The notes beneath the pieces are model-generated. The model was not told the origin of the DNA, ran no database searches, and saw nothing but the letters and a program-made list of their open reading frames with translations. Positions 27,596-36,520 of a stretch of 64,000 bases of DNA are shown piece by piece; position 1 is the stretch's first letter, and every line of letters begins with the position of its first letter. The translations under genes and the position numbers were made by a program. The DNA comes from Pseudorhodoferax sp047601025 (GTDB taxonomy: Bacteria > Pseudomonadota > Gammaproteobacteria > Burkholderiales > Burkholderiaceae_C): NCBI RefSeq assembly GCF_047601025.1, contig NZ_JASGJZ010000001.1, positions 4,402,001 through 4,466,000 on the forward strand. Reading direction: 5' to 3'.

Positions 27596-29083
27596 TCAGG
27601 CGGCGTACAGGTTGGGGAACTGCCCCGTGGTGCTGATGACGGTGGTGCGCGTCTCCAGGTACGGGTCGAGCGCGTCGATGCCGTTCTCGCGACCCCAGCC
27701 GCTGGCCTTGAAGCCGCCGTACGGCGTGGACCAGCGCAGGAACGAATAGGTGTTGACCCAGACCATGCCCGCTTCGATGCGGCTGGACACGCGGTGCGCG
27801 CGGCCTACGTCGCGCGTCCACAATCCCGCGGTCAGGCCGTAGGGCGTGTCGTTGGCGATCGCGATGGCTTGGTCCTCGCCGTCGAACGGGATCAGCGAGG
27901 CCACGGGGCCGAAGATCTCGTCGCGCGCGATGCGCATGCGGTTGTCCACGCCCGCGAACACCGTGGGCTCGACGAAGTAGCCGGCCGCGAGTTCGGGCGT
28001 GTCGATGCGGCGGCCGCCGGTGACGAGCTCGGCGCCGTCCTCCTTGCCGTACTGGATGTACGACAGGGTCTTGTCCAGCTGCTGCTGGTGCGCCTGCGGG
28101 CCCATGTGGTTGGCGTCGACCCAGGGCAGGCCCACGCGCACGGCCTTGGCGCGATCGCGGAAGGCTTCGACCACGCGGTCGTAGATGCTGCGCTCCACCA
28201 GCACGCGCGAACCCAGCGCGCAGCTCTGCCCGGTGAGCCGCCAGGCCGAGGCGGTGGCGGCGTTGAGGGCGTTGTCCAGGTCGGCGTCGGCAAAGATGAT
28301 GTGCGGTGCCTTGCCGCCCAGCTCGAAGGTGAAGCGCTTGAGGTTGTCGGCGCCGCTTTGCACCATGCGCCGGGCAGTCGCGGTCGATCCGGTGAACGAG
28401 ACCTTGTTGACGTCCGGGTGTTCCACCAGGCGCTGGCCCGCGGTCCGCCCGTAGCCGGGCACGACGTTGAACACGCCGGGCGGGAAGCCCGCCTCGTGGA
28501 TCAGGCGGGCGAGTTCCAGCGCGGACACCGGCGTCTGCTCGGCGGGCTTGACCACCAGCGTGCAGCCCGCGGCGAGCGCGGCGCCGATCTTCAGGCAGGT
28601 CGCCAGCAGCGGCGCGTTCCACGGGATGATGGCGCCGACCACGCCGATGGGCACGCGCGTGGTGAAGGCGTGCACGCTGTCGTCGATCGGGATGGTGGTG
28701 CCCTGGGCCTTGTCGGCCAGCGACGCGAACCACTGGTACCACTGCACCTGGGCCGCGAGGCTGGCGCGGTGCTCGCGCACGAGGTTGCCGTTGTCGTGCG
28801 ACTCGATCACGGCCAGTTCCGGGATGGCGGCGGCGAACAGGTCGGCGAAGCGGCGCAGCAGGGCCGCCCGTTCGTGGCCGGGCCTGCGGCTCCAGGTGGC
28901 GAAGGCCCGGCGCGCGGCGGCGACGGCGCGGTCGATGTCCTGCGCGCCGCCCATGGGCGCGATGGCCCAGGGCTGCCCCGTGGCGGGATCGATGCTCTCG
29001 ACGAGTTCGCCGTCGATGGGCTGGACCCATTCGCCGTCGATGTAGAGATGCTCGTAGCGCTTGAGCGCGATGTCGCTGGTCAT
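27596..29083 (-). CDS. aldehyde dehydrogenase (NAD(P)-dependent), copy 3
   Basis: The 495-residue enzyme has Glu254 (FELGGKAP) and nucleophile Cys288 (GQSCALGS). The start MTSDIALKRYEHLYIDGEWV at 29083 follows CAGGAGACA; the longer open frame is not ALDH-like. It is the first ALDH after the enoyl-CoA hydratase gene, 109 bp away. It diverges most from the other two (LRWSTPYGGFKASGWGRENG at the C-terminus), which argues for a separate substrate. Confidence 0.92.
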   Translation of the reverse strand: MTSDIALKRYEHLYIDGEWVQPIDGELVESIDPATGQPWAIAPMGGAQDIDRAVAAARRAFATWSRRPGHERAALLRRFADLFAAAIPELAVIESHDNGNLVREHRASLAAQVQWYQWFASLADKAQGTTIPIDDSVHAFTTRVPIGVVGAIIPWNAPLLATCLKIGAALAAGCTLVVKPAEQTPVSALELARLIHEAGFPPGVFNVVPGYGRTAGQRLVEHPDVNKVSFTGSTATARRMVQSGADNLKRFTFELGGKAPHIIFADADLDNALNAATASAWRLTGQSCALGSRVLVERSIYDRVVEAFRDRAKAVRVGLPWVDANHMGPQAHQQQLDKTLSYIQYGKEDGAELVTGGRRIDTPELAAGYFVEPTVFAGVDNRMRIARDEIFGPVASLIPFDGEDQAIAIANDTPYGLTAGLWTRDVGRAHRVSSRIEAGMVWVNTYSFLRWSTPYGGFKASGWGRENGIDALDPYLETRTTVISTTGQFPNLYAA

Positions 29084-29192
29084 GGATGTCTCCTGCGTCT
29101 TCCTGTGTCTTCGATCGCCGCCGACGGCCGGCGCGTGCTTGTCGAGGTGGTGGGCGCGCCATGCAGCCCGGGGCATGCGGCGTGCCCGATGG

Positions 29193-30002
29193 CTATTGCG
29201 GCAGCCGTGCCGACGGGAAGTCGGGGGCGCGCTTGCCGCGCACCGCGGCCAGGCCTTCCTTCACGTCCGGCCCCAGGAAGCACAGCATTTCCATGGCCAG
29301 CGAGTTGTCGAAGATCGGCCCGGCCTGGCGCATCCAGTTGTTCAGCGACTTCTTGGTCGCGCGGATGGCGGCCTGGCTGCCGCGCGCCAGCTTGGCGGCG
29401 ATCGCGAGCGACTTCGCCAGCACTTCGGCGCGCGGCGCGCAGAAGCTCACCAGGCCGATGCGCTCGGCCTCCTTGCCGTCGATGAAGTCGGCCGTCATCA
29501 GGTAGTACTTGGCCTTGGCCATGCCGCACAGCAGCGGCCAGATGATGGCGGCGTGGTCGCCGGCGGAAACGCCCAGGCGCGCATGGCCGTCGGTGAGCTT
29601 GGCGTCTTCCGCCATCACGCTGATGTCGGCCATCATCGCCACCGTCAGGCCCGCGCCCACGGCCGTGCCGTTGATGGCGGAGACGATGGGCTTGTCGCAG
29701 GCCAGCATGTTGTAGACGAGGTCGGACGCCTCCTTCATCACGCGCAGGGTGGCTTCCTGGCTGTTCGCCATCTCTTCCACCACGGACAGGTCGCCGCCGG
29801 CGGAGAACGCCCGCTCGCCCGCGCCCGTGACCACCACCACCTTGACGGCGGGGTCTTCGTTCACGATGCTCCAGATCTGCGTCAGCTCCCAGTGCATGCG
29901 GTTGTTCGTGGCGTTCATGACCTCGGGCCGGTTGAGCGTGACCAGCAGCACGCCATCGGGCTGGCGGTCGAACAGGAGGAACTGGAAATCTTCGTAGCGC
30001 AT
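29193..30002 (-). CDS. enoyl-CoA hydratase/isomerase family protein
   Basis: The 269-residue crotonase-fold protein binds an acyl-CoA. Both oxyanion-hole segments are present: SAGGD at 67-71 and GTAVGAG at 112-118. The region that carries the catalytic glutamates in classical hydratases reads TDGHARLGVSAGDHA here, so the usual PE pair is absent. This variant is common in a poorly defined subgroup and the reaction may be isomerisation, hydrolysis or hydration. The ATG at 30002 was chosen because homology starts with MRYEDFQFL. It lies behind a GTAC-box promoter and leads the ALDH/ADH genes. Confidence 0.85.
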   Translation of the reverse strand: MRYEDFQFLLFDRQPDGVLLVTLNRPEVMNATNNRMHWELTQIWSIVNEDPAVKVVVVTGAGERAFSAGGDLSVVEEMANSQEATLRVMKEASDLVYNMLACDKPIVSAINGTAVGAGLTVAMMADISVMAEDAKLTDGHARLGVSAGDHAAIIWPLLCGMAKAKYYLMTADFIDGKEAERIGLVSFCAPRAEVLAKSLAIAAKLARGSQAAIRATKKSLNNWMRQAGPIFDNSLAMEMLCFLGPDVKEGLAAVRGKRAPDFPSARLPQ

Positions 30003-30036
30003 GACGGCCTCGCCGGGATTGGTTGGTGCGGGCCAA

Positions 30037-30095
30037 ATCTTGGAGGCCGCGAACCGGTGCGGCAAGCGGCCCGGGTCTGCGTTCCGTACTTTGGC
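30037..30095 (-). promoter_or_regulatory. GTAC box C with -35/-10 for the enoyl-CoA hydratase gene
   Basis: On the minus strand GCCAAAGTACGGAAC (30095-30081) is followed by TTGCCG (30065-30060) and, after 17 bp, CAAGAT (30042-30037). The GTAC to -35 distance is within one base of boxes B and D. The box would lie near -60 of the transcript that may continue into the ALDH, ADH and binding-protein genes. Confidence 0.45.
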
Positions 30096-30099
30096 GGGT

Positions 30100-31338
30100 T
30101 CAGCCGAGGCGGCAGCGCCGGCCCAGCACCGCGGCGACGGCGAAGCCCGTGGCCGCGAGCGTGAGCAGCGCGGCCCGCAGCCCCAACCCTTCGGCGACGG
30201 TGCCGAACAATGCCGCGCCAGCGGCGCCGCCGGCCATGACCGCCATCAGGAAGATCGACAGCCCGCGCGCCCGCAGGGCCGGCGGCAGCGCCAGCTGGGC
30301 CGCGATGCTCAGCGTGTTGCCGACGGCCAGCCAGGCCGCGCCGGCCAGGAACATCACGGTGCCGGAGCGCCATGCCGGCCCGTCGAACGCCATGCAGGCC
30401 ACGCAGGCGGACAGCAGCGCCGTGCCGGCGCTGACGATGGCCTGCACGCTCCAGCGCCGGCGCGCGTGGTGCAGCACGAAGCCCACGCCGACGGCGCCGC
30501 TGCCCAGGCAGGCGAACAGCAGCGTATAGAGCTGTGCGCTGCCGGCGCCGCGCCCGCGCGCGACCAGCGGCAGCAGGCCCAGCAGCGACGTGGCGCACAG
30601 GAAGAAGCAGAAGGACCACAGCAGCACCGCCTGGAACGGCCGGTTCCGCCGCGCGAACGCGAGGCCGGCCGCCATGGCGGCGAGCAGGCCCTGCGAGGTC
30701 TGGGCCGGCCGCGGCGCGTGCGCCGGGGGCGGCCGCCACAGCAGCGCGATCGAGGCCAGCGACAGCGCCGTCGTCAGCACGAAGACCCAGGCGCCGCTGG
30801 CCAGGCCGATCACGAGGCCGGCGGCCAGCGGCCCCAGCACGCGCGAGGCGTTGACCGCCATGCCGCCCAGCACGATGGCCGCGGGCAGCGCCTCGCGGCC
30901 GACCACGTCGGGCACCAGCGCGGAATACACGGGCCAGCGCAGCGCGGTCGCGATGCTGGCGAGGAAGGTCAGCCCCAGCAGCAGCGGGGCCGACAGCTGG
31001 CCGCCCAGGGCCGTGGCCGCCAGCACGGCCGCAGCCGCGGCGGACCAGGCCTGCGCCACCAGCAGGCCGCGGTGCCGGTCCACCACGTCGGCCACGGCGC
31101 CGCCGGGCAACGCCAGCAGGAACACCGGCAGCGTCGTGCAGGTCTGGATCATCGCCACCATCAGCTTGCTGCTGGTGAGCGAGGTCATCAGCCAGGCCGC
31201 TGCGACGTCGCCCATCCACATGCAGAGGTTGGCGATCAGCCAGACGCTCCACAGCCGCAGGAAGCCGGGGTCGCGCAGCGGCGCCCACGGCGTCGACGGG
31301 TCCGGCGTGGATTCGCCGTTCGGAGCGCCGGTCTTCAG
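30100..31338 (-). CDS. MFS transporter (EntS/MFS_3 type), start uncertain
   Basis: The inner-membrane permease has about 12 hydrophobic segments and the MFS_3 block AAWLMTSLTSSKLMVAMIQT with PGGAVADVVDRHR after TM2. The first ATG (31221) would cut off helix 1. The family match continues upstream in frame (PLRDPGFLRLWSVWLIANLC) to about 31300, but no ATG, GTG or TTG lies in frame there. A CTG at 31338-31336 overlaps the porin stop codon and could be used by coupled translation; that start is given here and is uncertain. Substrate unknown, probably efflux or uptake of a hydrophobic compound. The next open gene upstream is a porin. Confidence 0.75.
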   Translation of the reverse strand: MKTGAPNGESTPDPSTPWAPLRDPGFLRLWSVWLIANLCMWMGDVAAAWLMTSLTSSKLMVAMIQTCTTLPVFLLALPGGAVADVVDRHRGLLVAQAWSAAAAAVLAATALGGQLSAPLLLGLTFLASIATALRWPVYSALVPDVVGREALPAAIVLGGMAVNASRVLGPLAAGLVIGLASGAWVFVLTTALSLASIALLWRPPPAHAPRPAQTSQGLLAAMAAGLAFARRNRPFQAVLLWSFCFFLCATSLLGLLPLVARGRGAGSAQLYTLLFACLGSGAVGVGFVLHHARRRWSVQAIVSAGTALLSACVACMAFDGPAWRSGTVMFLAGAAWLAVGNTLSIAAQLALPPALRARGLSIFLMAVMAGGAAGAALFGTVAEGLGLRAALLTLAATGFAVAAVLGRRCRLG

Positions 31339-32390
31339 AAGGTGTGCACCATGCCGACGCTGAGCTGATTCTGCCGGCCGCTGGTGGATGTGACGGAATA
31401 CATGCCGGCCTTGCCGCCGTTCTTGGCGGTCTGGCGCGAGAAGATGCCGTACAGCGAGGTGCGCTTGCTGAGCACGTAGGTGGTGCCCAGGTTGAGCTGT
31501 CGGGTGTCCTGGTTCAGCGCGGTGCGGTCGTTCAGGTACTGGTAGCCGGCGGCGAGGATCCAGGCGCCGAAGGGCACGCGGGCGAGCAGGTCGATCACGT
31601 CGGCGTCGTTGCCCTGCACGGTCAGCGCATTCTTCTGGCGGGTGTAGATCACGCCGTAGCGGGCGCCGTCCAGCTTGTAGGAAGCGCCCAGGCCCCAGAT
31701 CCTGTCCTTGGCCTTGCCGGCCGGGCAGCCGCCGTCCTCGGCGCAGCGGCGGTCGTGCACCACCAGCCCGGCGTCGATGTGCTCGGAGCTGTAGGTCGCG
31801 CCCAGCGACAGCATGCGGCCGACGGTGGTGCCGGGCTCCTTGGAGGTGGCCATGGCATGCAGCTTCAGTCCGCCCAGGATGGGGCTCTGGTACTTGACGG
31901 CGTTGTCCACCCGCGTGCCGCCGATCATGTTGTTGAAGCGCGCGACCGACGAGCCGGAGCCGATGGCCGCGCCGTCGATGGCCGCCGCGTGGTTGCCGAA
32001 GTACGAGGCGTTCAGCATCGGGATGAACGCGTCGGCGATGGACGGCAGCTGGCGTCCCAGCGTCAGCTGGCCCCAGTCGCTGGACGCCAGGCCGACCCAG
32101 GACTGGCGGTTGAAGTACGGCGTGGAGGTGGCGCCGGTGGCGATGTTCACGCCGGCCTCCAGCGTGAACATCGCCTTCAGGCCGTTGCCCAGGTCTTCCG
32201 TGCCGCGCCAGCCCAGGCGCGAGGAATAGGCGTTGCCGCTGCGCACGTGGGTGGAGCTGTCGCCGCCGCCGTTCTCGATGCGGGAGATGCCGGCGTCCAC
32301 GAGGCCGTACAGGGTCACGCTGCTCTGCGCGAAGGCCGGGGACAGGGGGAGGGCCAGGCCGGCGAGGGCCACGGCGAGGGTTTTCTTCAT
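31335..32390 (-). CDS. outer-membrane porin (Burkholderiales type)
   Basis: The 351-residue protein has a clear signal peptide (MKKTLAVALAGLALPLSPAFA), the mature start QSSVTLYGLVDAGIS and a C-terminal Phe (GMVHTF) needed for outer-membrane assembly. YSSRLGWRGTEDLGNGLKA, FTLEAGV and NRQSWVGL are hallmarks of Burkholderiales general porins of 16 strands. It would let small hydrophilic acids into the periplasm, where Bug receptors and binding proteins act. It is downstream of a Bug receptor gene and overlaps or abuts the MFS gene. Confidence 0.93.
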   Translation of the reverse strand: MKKTLAVALAGLALPLSPAFAQSSVTLYGLVDAGISRIENGGGDSSTHVRSGNAYSSRLGWRGTEDLGNGLKAMFTLEAGVNIATGATSTPYFNRQSWVGLASSDWGQLTLGRQLPSIADAFIPMLNASYFGNHAAAIDGAAIGSGSSVARFNNMIGGTRVDNAVKYQSPILGGLKLHAMATSKEPGTTVGRMLSLGATYSSEHIDAGLVVHDRRCAEDGGCPAGKAKDRIWGLGASYKLDGARYGVIYTRQKNALTVQGNDADVIDLLARVPFGAWILAAGYQYLNDRTALNQDTRQLNLGTTYVLSKRTSLYGIFSRQTAKNGGKAGMYSVTSTSGRQNQLSVGMVHTF

Positions 32391-32436
32391 GGCGGTGCTT
32401 TGGTGGGATGAGACGGGGAAGAGGGCGCGTTCCGGC

Positions 32437-33405
32437 CTATTCCTTCTCGTAGCCGAGGTCGGCGGCGACCTTCAGCGTGCGCGCGGCGTCGTCGTGCAGG
32501 AACTTGGTGAACTCCTCGGGGCTCATCTTGCCGGGCTCGGCGCTGTCGCGGCGGAAGCGCTCGCGCACGGTGTCGCTGGCCAGCGCCGTGCGCAGCGCCT
32601 TCGCCAGGCGCGGCACGACTTCCGGCGGTACCTTGGCCGGCGCCAGCAGGCCCAGGTAGACATAGAAGCTGTAGTGCGGCAGGCCCTGCTCGGCGAGCGT
32701 CGGAATGTCCGGGAAGGCCGGCGAGCGCGTGGTCGACGTGATGCCGAAGGCGCGCAGCTTGCCTTCCTGCACCAGCGGCCCGGAGGAGTTGGCGCCGTCG
32801 AACATCACGTTGGCGCGGCCGCCGACCACGTCGGGCAGTGCGGCCGCGGCGCCCTTGTACGGCACGTCCAGGAAGCGCGTGCCGGTCTGCTGGAAGAACA
32901 GCGCCGAGGCCATGTGCACGCTCGTGCCCTTGCCCGCGTGGGCCATGATCAGATCGCCGGGCCGCGCCTTGGCGTTGGCGATCAGTTCGGCCAGCGTCCG
33001 GCTGGGCTGGCTGGGCGCGCCCACCAGCAGGAATGGCGCCTGGTTCATCATGCCGATGCCGGTGAAGTCTTTCGCGAGGTCGTAGCCGGGATCCTTCTTG
33101 AAGGCCGGCAGCTGCGCCACCGTGTTGGCCGCGGCCAGCAGCGTGTAGCCGTCGGCCGGCGCGGCCTTGGCGGCGCGGATGCCGAGCGCGCCGTCGGCGC
33201 CGGGCTTGTTCTCGATGATGATGGCCTGGCCGAGGTCCTTGGCCATCTCCTGGGCGACCACGCGGGTCGTCACGTCCAGCAGCGCGCCGGCGGAGGAGTG
33301 GACGATGATCCGGATCGGGCGATTCGGGTAGCCGTCCGCATGGGCGGACAGCGCGGCGAAGGCGGCGGTGGCGCAGAGCGCGCGCAGCAGGGTGCCGGCA
33401 TGCAT
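32437..33405 (-). CDS. Bug/TctC-family receptor
   Basis: The 322-residue periplasmic receptor has a signal peptide ending ALSAHA-DGYPN, then YPNRPIRIIVHSSAG, IIIENKPGADGALG and LDVPYKGAAAALPDVVGG. The start at 33405 has GAGGAGA before it. A GTAC-box promoter lies about 160 bp upstream. No TctAB permease is in the window. The adjacent porin suggests the pair takes up one compound through the outer membrane and periplasm. Confidence 0.9.
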   Translation of the reverse strand: MHAGTLLRALCATAAFAALSAHADGYPNRPIRIIVHSSAGALLDVTTRVVAQEMAKDLGQAIIIENKPGADGALGIRAAKAAPADGYTLLAAANTVAQLPAFKKDPGYDLAKDFTGIGMMNQAPFLLVGAPSQPSRTLAELIANAKARPGDLIMAHAGKGTSVHMASALFFQQTGTRFLDVPYKGAAAALPDVVGGRANVMFDGANSSGPLVQEGKLRAFGITSTTRSPAFPDIPTLAEQGLPHYSFYVYLGLLAPAKVPPEVVPRLAKALRTALASDTVRERFRRDSAEPGKMSPEEFTKFLHDDAARTLKVAADLGYEKE

Positions 33406-33514
33406 GGTGTCTGTATCTCCTCGAAGGACGTGGTCTGTCGGAAGGCCCTGGCGGCACGTCGGTCGAGCCTCGCCAAGCGCTCGCTGCCCGGATGCACAGG
33501 TGCGCAGCGGGCAA

Positions 33515-33574
33515 AGCATCGCGGGCCGCCGGCAGCCGGTCAACGGACCGTGGCGGCCCATTCCGTACTTCGGC
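33515..33574 (-). promoter_or_regulatory. GTAC box D with -35/-10 for the Bug receptor gene
   Basis: On the minus strand GCCGAAGTACGGAA (33574-33561) is followed by TTGACC (33543-33538) and, after 17 bp, GATGCT (33520-33515). TTGACC begins 25 bases after the first base of GTAC, identical to box B, and CGTTGACCGG/GGTTGACCGG is shared with it. Confidence 0.45.
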
Positions 33575-33613
33575 AAGGATGTGGCGGCGGCGCAGCGGGC
33601 CGCCGCCGCGCAT

Positions 33614-35065
33614 TCAGCGCAGGCGCTTCTGGGTCGCCACCACCACCGCCGCCAGCAGGGCCATCACCGCGATCCACACGTACAGGTCCTGGCCGGCGAG
33701 AAAGACCGCCTGGGCGCCCAGGTGGGGGGCCGGCGGGGCGCCCGCGCCCGCCTGGGCCAGCCGGGCGTGCTGGGCCGTGCTTTCGCTGTGCAGCGCGACG
33801 GCGGCGGCGGCCGAGGCCAGCGAGATCATCATCTGCCGCATCATGTTCTTGGCCTGGTAGCCCTTGGCGAAATGGGTGTCGCCCAGTGCACGCCAGGTCA
33901 GCGCCGACACCGGCAGGATCATCAGCACGCCGAACAGCCCCTTGGCGGCCAGCGGCGCGCACAGCGCGGCAATGGGCGCGTCGACCGGCAGCAACGCCAT
34001 CCACCAGGCCGAGGCGGCCATGCACAGGCATCCGGCGATCATCATGGGCCGCTTGTTCTCCACACGGGCCGAGTAGCGGCTGTAGATCACCACCGCGACG
34101 AAGGTGACCAGGCCGGAGAAGCTGTTGAGCCAGCCCGTGGTCACCACCGGCAGGCCCAGCCCGCGTTCCGCGTACTGCGGGAACAGGTAGTTGTTGAAGT
34201 TGACGATGAAGTAGTACGCGGCGAACAGGCCCATGCCGGCCATGAAGCCGGGGTTGGCCAGGTCGCGCAGGTGCAGCAGGGGCTCGTCGTGCCGCCACTG
34301 GTGCAGGCTGAACAGGCCCAGCAGCGTGATGCCGGCCATGGCCGCCAGCGCCAGATGCTGGGGCTGCTCCAGCAGGCCGTGGTCGGCTTCCGAGAAGACC
34401 CATTGCACCAGGCCCACGGCCAGCAGGAGCAGCACGATGGGAATGAGCGACCAGCGCACCGGCTCGGCGCTCTTGCCCAGGTGGCGGGGCATCAGCCGCT
34501 GCACGCCCACGGCCAGCACGACCACGATGGGCGCCTGGATCCAGAAGATCCACTGCCAGCCCCAGGCGTCCACGAGCACGGCCGCCAGTGCTGGCGCCAC
34601 CACGCCCATGCCGAAGATCGTCAGCAGGAAACAGCGCGAGGCCAGCGGCCGCATCGGCACCGAGAACAGCAGCGGGATCAGCACGCGCGTGCTGAGGAAG
34701 AACGCGCCGCCGCCCATGCCCTGCAGCATGCGCGCCACGACCATCTCCGGCAGGTTCGTGGCCAGCGCCGAGCCCACGTCGCCCAGGCCGAACAGCACCA
34801 GCGCCAGCATCAGGTAGCGGCGGTAGCCCATGTGCCGCGTCATCCACTGCTGCGTGGCCACCATGAAGATGTTGCCCACGGCGAAGGCCATCTGCACCAG
34901 CGCGAACTTCTGCGGCGCGGCGTCGATGGCCTTCATGATGGGGGCCGCGGCGAACACGAACATCCCGCTTTCGAGGAACTCCACGCCCACGAGCCCGCAG
35001 ATCAGCGCGATCAGCAGGCGCTGCTTCTGCCGGTGCTGCCACTGGTGCAACGGATGCGTCTTCAT
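33614..35065 (-). CDS. MFS drug/metabolite transporter (DHA2-like)
   Basis: The 483-residue inner-membrane protein has about 14 hydrophobic segments. Motif A-like and motif C regions include MARMLQGMGGGAFFLSTRVL and the GWQWIFWIQAPI block typical of EmrB/QacA-type exporters. It overlaps the MarR gene by 4 bp (ATGA), the usual arrangement of a MarR repressor with the efflux pump it controls. It probably exports a toxic aromatic or hydrophobic compound by proton antiport. A membrane-fusion partner of EmrA type is not present nearby. Confidence 0.88.
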   Translation of the reverse strand: MKTHPLHQWQHRQKQRLLIALICGLVGVEFLESGMFVFAAAPIMKAIDAAPQKFALVQMAFAVGNIFMVATQQWMTRHMGYRRYLMLALVLFGLGDVGSALATNLPEMVVARMLQGMGGGAFFLSTRVLIPLLFSVPMRPLASRCFLLTIFGMGVVAPALAAVLVDAWGWQWIFWIQAPIVVVLAVGVQRLMPRHLGKSAEPVRWSLIPIVLLLLAVGLVQWVFSEADHGLLEQPQHLALAAMAGITLLGLFSLHQWRHDEPLLHLRDLANPGFMAGMGLFAAYYFIVNFNNYLFPQYAERGLGLPVVTTGWLNSFSGLVTFVAVVIYSRYSARVENKRPMMIAGCLCMAASAWWMALLPVDAPIAALCAPLAAKGLFGVLMILPVSALTWRALGDTHFAKGYQAKNMMRQMMISLASAAAAVALHSESTAQHARLAQAGAGAPPAPHLGAQAVFLAGQDLYVWIAVMALLAAVVVATQKRLR

Positions 35066-35583
35066 CGCGCGGCCTCCGCGTTCTTGGCGCTGGCGCGCAG
35101 GTGGGCGTGGACCTGCGCGAGCTGCCTGGCGAGGGTCTGCACCTCGCCGTCGGCCAGCGGCGCCCAGGCGACCGCGTAGGCTGCCTGCACCAGCGGCACG
35201 GCCTGTTCCAGCGCATCGGCGCCGGCCTGCGTCAGCGTGATCTGCAGGCTGCGGCGGTCGTGCGCGTGCGGTGCGCGCGCGATCAGGCCCTTCGCCTCCA
35301 GCGCATCCAGCAGGCGGGTGATCTGCGTGCGCGTGGCATCCAGCGTCACGCCCAGTGTCGTGGGGCGCAAGGGCTCGTGCGCGCTGTCCGACAGCAGGCG
35401 GAGCGCCAGGTATTCGCGCATGTGCAGGCCGCACGGGGCCAGTGCGGCGTCGATGCTGCGCTCCAGCCAGTGGGCGGCGTGCTGCAACTCGCGCGAGGCG
35501 GCGACGCACGCCTGCAGCATGGGGGGCTTGCCGGCCAGCAGGCGCTCGCGGCGGGATCGTAGGCTCATCGGTGCGTTTGTCAT
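35062..35583 (-). CDS. MarR-family transcriptional regulator
   Basis: The 173-residue protein has a winged-helix core around LGVTLDATRTQITRLLDALEAKGLIARA and the wing motif DRRSLQITLTQAG, typical of MarR/HosA repressors. The ATG at 35583 gives a normal N-terminus; an alternative ATG is at 35568 and neither has a good ribosome site. A palindrome lies 6 bp upstream, so it probably represses itself and the MFS gene that it overlaps by 4 bp. The inducer is likely a phenolic or related ligand. Confidence 0.87.
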   Translation of the reverse strand: MTNAPMSLRSRRERLLAGKPPMLQACVAASRELQHAAHWLERSIDAALAPCGLHMREYLALRLLSDSAHEPLRPTTLGVTLDATRTQITRLLDALEAKGLIARAPHAHDRRSLQITLTQAGADALEQAVPLVQAAYAVAWAPLADGEVQTLARQLAQVHAHLRASAKNAEAAR

Positions 35584-35588
35584 TATTA

Positions 35589-35609
35589 CGTATGAAATAA
35601 TATCATACG
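35589..35609. promoter_or_regulatory. palindromic MarR operator candidate
   Basis: CGTATGA-N7-TCATACG is a perfect 7-bp inverted repeat in an AT-rich stretch just before the MarR start codon. Size, symmetry and place fit a MarR dimer site controlling the marR-MFS operon. The remaining 300 bp to the H-NS-like gene holds its promoter; no other signal is clear there. Confidence 0.55.
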
Positions 35610-35913
35610 AGATGAATGACCGGCGAACTCGCCCGGTGGCTGCCGGCCGCATGCGCAGGATGGGCATAGCGTCCTTGGTCGGCCGAGGCGACTGTGGAAT
35701 GAACCGCATGAGATGGCGCATGCGGCAGTGAACGAGACCCTGGGGGCAGAGCGGCTCATTCGTCCTGGGGTGTCATTGGATGCCATGCGGGCATGATCGG
35801 CACATGCAGTCGTGCCTGGCCGCCGGCATTCGAGGCAGTCATTCATCGCATTCGCCGCTCATCCAGTCATTCGTTTAGACTGGTAGCCCGTATCCGCTAC
35901 TTCAATCTTTCCC

Positions 35914-36312
35914 ATGAAGACTCGCCGCGCTGCAGCAAAGTTCACCACGACCGACCCGACCGTGACCCTCAAGGAAATCGACCAGGAGATCGCCAAGCTC
36001 CAGGAGCAGGCGGCGGCGATCGTCGCGGCCGAGAAAGCCAGCGTGATCGTGCGCATGAAGGAAGCCATCGCCTACTACGGCATCACCGTGGCCGACCTGG
36101 GCCTGGGCAAGGCCGCCGAGCCCAAGCCCAAGTCGACCAAGGCGAAGGAGCCGGCCGCGGCGGCGCCGCCGGCCAAGAAGCCGCGCGCCGGCGCCGGCCG
36201 CATCAGGTTCAAGGACGACGCAGGCAACACCTGGTCCGGATTCGGGCCGAAGCCGCGCTGGTTCACCGAGGCCCTGGCCAGCGGCAAGACGGTCGAGGAT
36301 CTCAAGGCCTGA
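35914..36312 (+). CDS. H-NS family nucleoid protein
   Basis: The 132-residue DNA-binding protein has an N-terminal oligomerisation helix (KEIDQEIAKLQEQAAAIVAAEK), a linker rich in Lys, Ala and Pro (about residues 66-92) and the C-terminal H-NS DNA-binding motif AGNTWSGFGPKPRWFTEAL. Proteins of this type (MvaT-unrelated, BpH3/Bv3F class) bind AT-rich DNA and silence acquired genes. It is a single gene, with remnants of other genes downstream, and may be an accessory paralogue of the housekeeping H-NS. Confidence 0.9.
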   Translation: MKTRRAAAKFTTTDPTVTLKEIDQEIAKLQEQAAAIVAAEKASVIVRMKEAIAYYGITVADLGLGKAAEPKPKSTKAKEPAAAAPPAKKPRAGAGRIRFKDDAGNTWSGFGPKPRWFTEALASGKTVEDLKA

Positions 36313-36369
36313 CGCGCGGCCTCGGTTCAGCCGCTCGGCCAGTGCGTCATCGCCGGGCTGAACCGGCGG

Positions 36370-36520
36370 GTGTCGATCCGGTGCAGCAGAGACTCCCTGC
36401 ATGACGAACTGCAAGAAGCCTGTGGTCTCGGCGATCCACGGCCCCGCGGTGGGCTCGGGGCCGATCGTGGGCATGCCGGTCGACATCTTCGCCGTGGACG
36501 CGCCCGGACGTGTCGGCTGA
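36370..36520 (+). pseudogene. remnant of an enoyl-CoA hydratase gene
   Basis: Around 36401-36475 one frame reads NCKKPVVSAIHGPAVGSGP followed by IVGMPVDI, which matches the second oxyanion-hole segment of crotonase-family proteins (compare DKPIVSAINGTAVGAG in the gene at 29193). The frame stops at about 36520 and the rest of the protein is missing on both sides. It is a small decayed fragment. The rest of the 331-bp gap between the H-NS-like and SDR genes shows no other gene. Confidence 0.6.
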
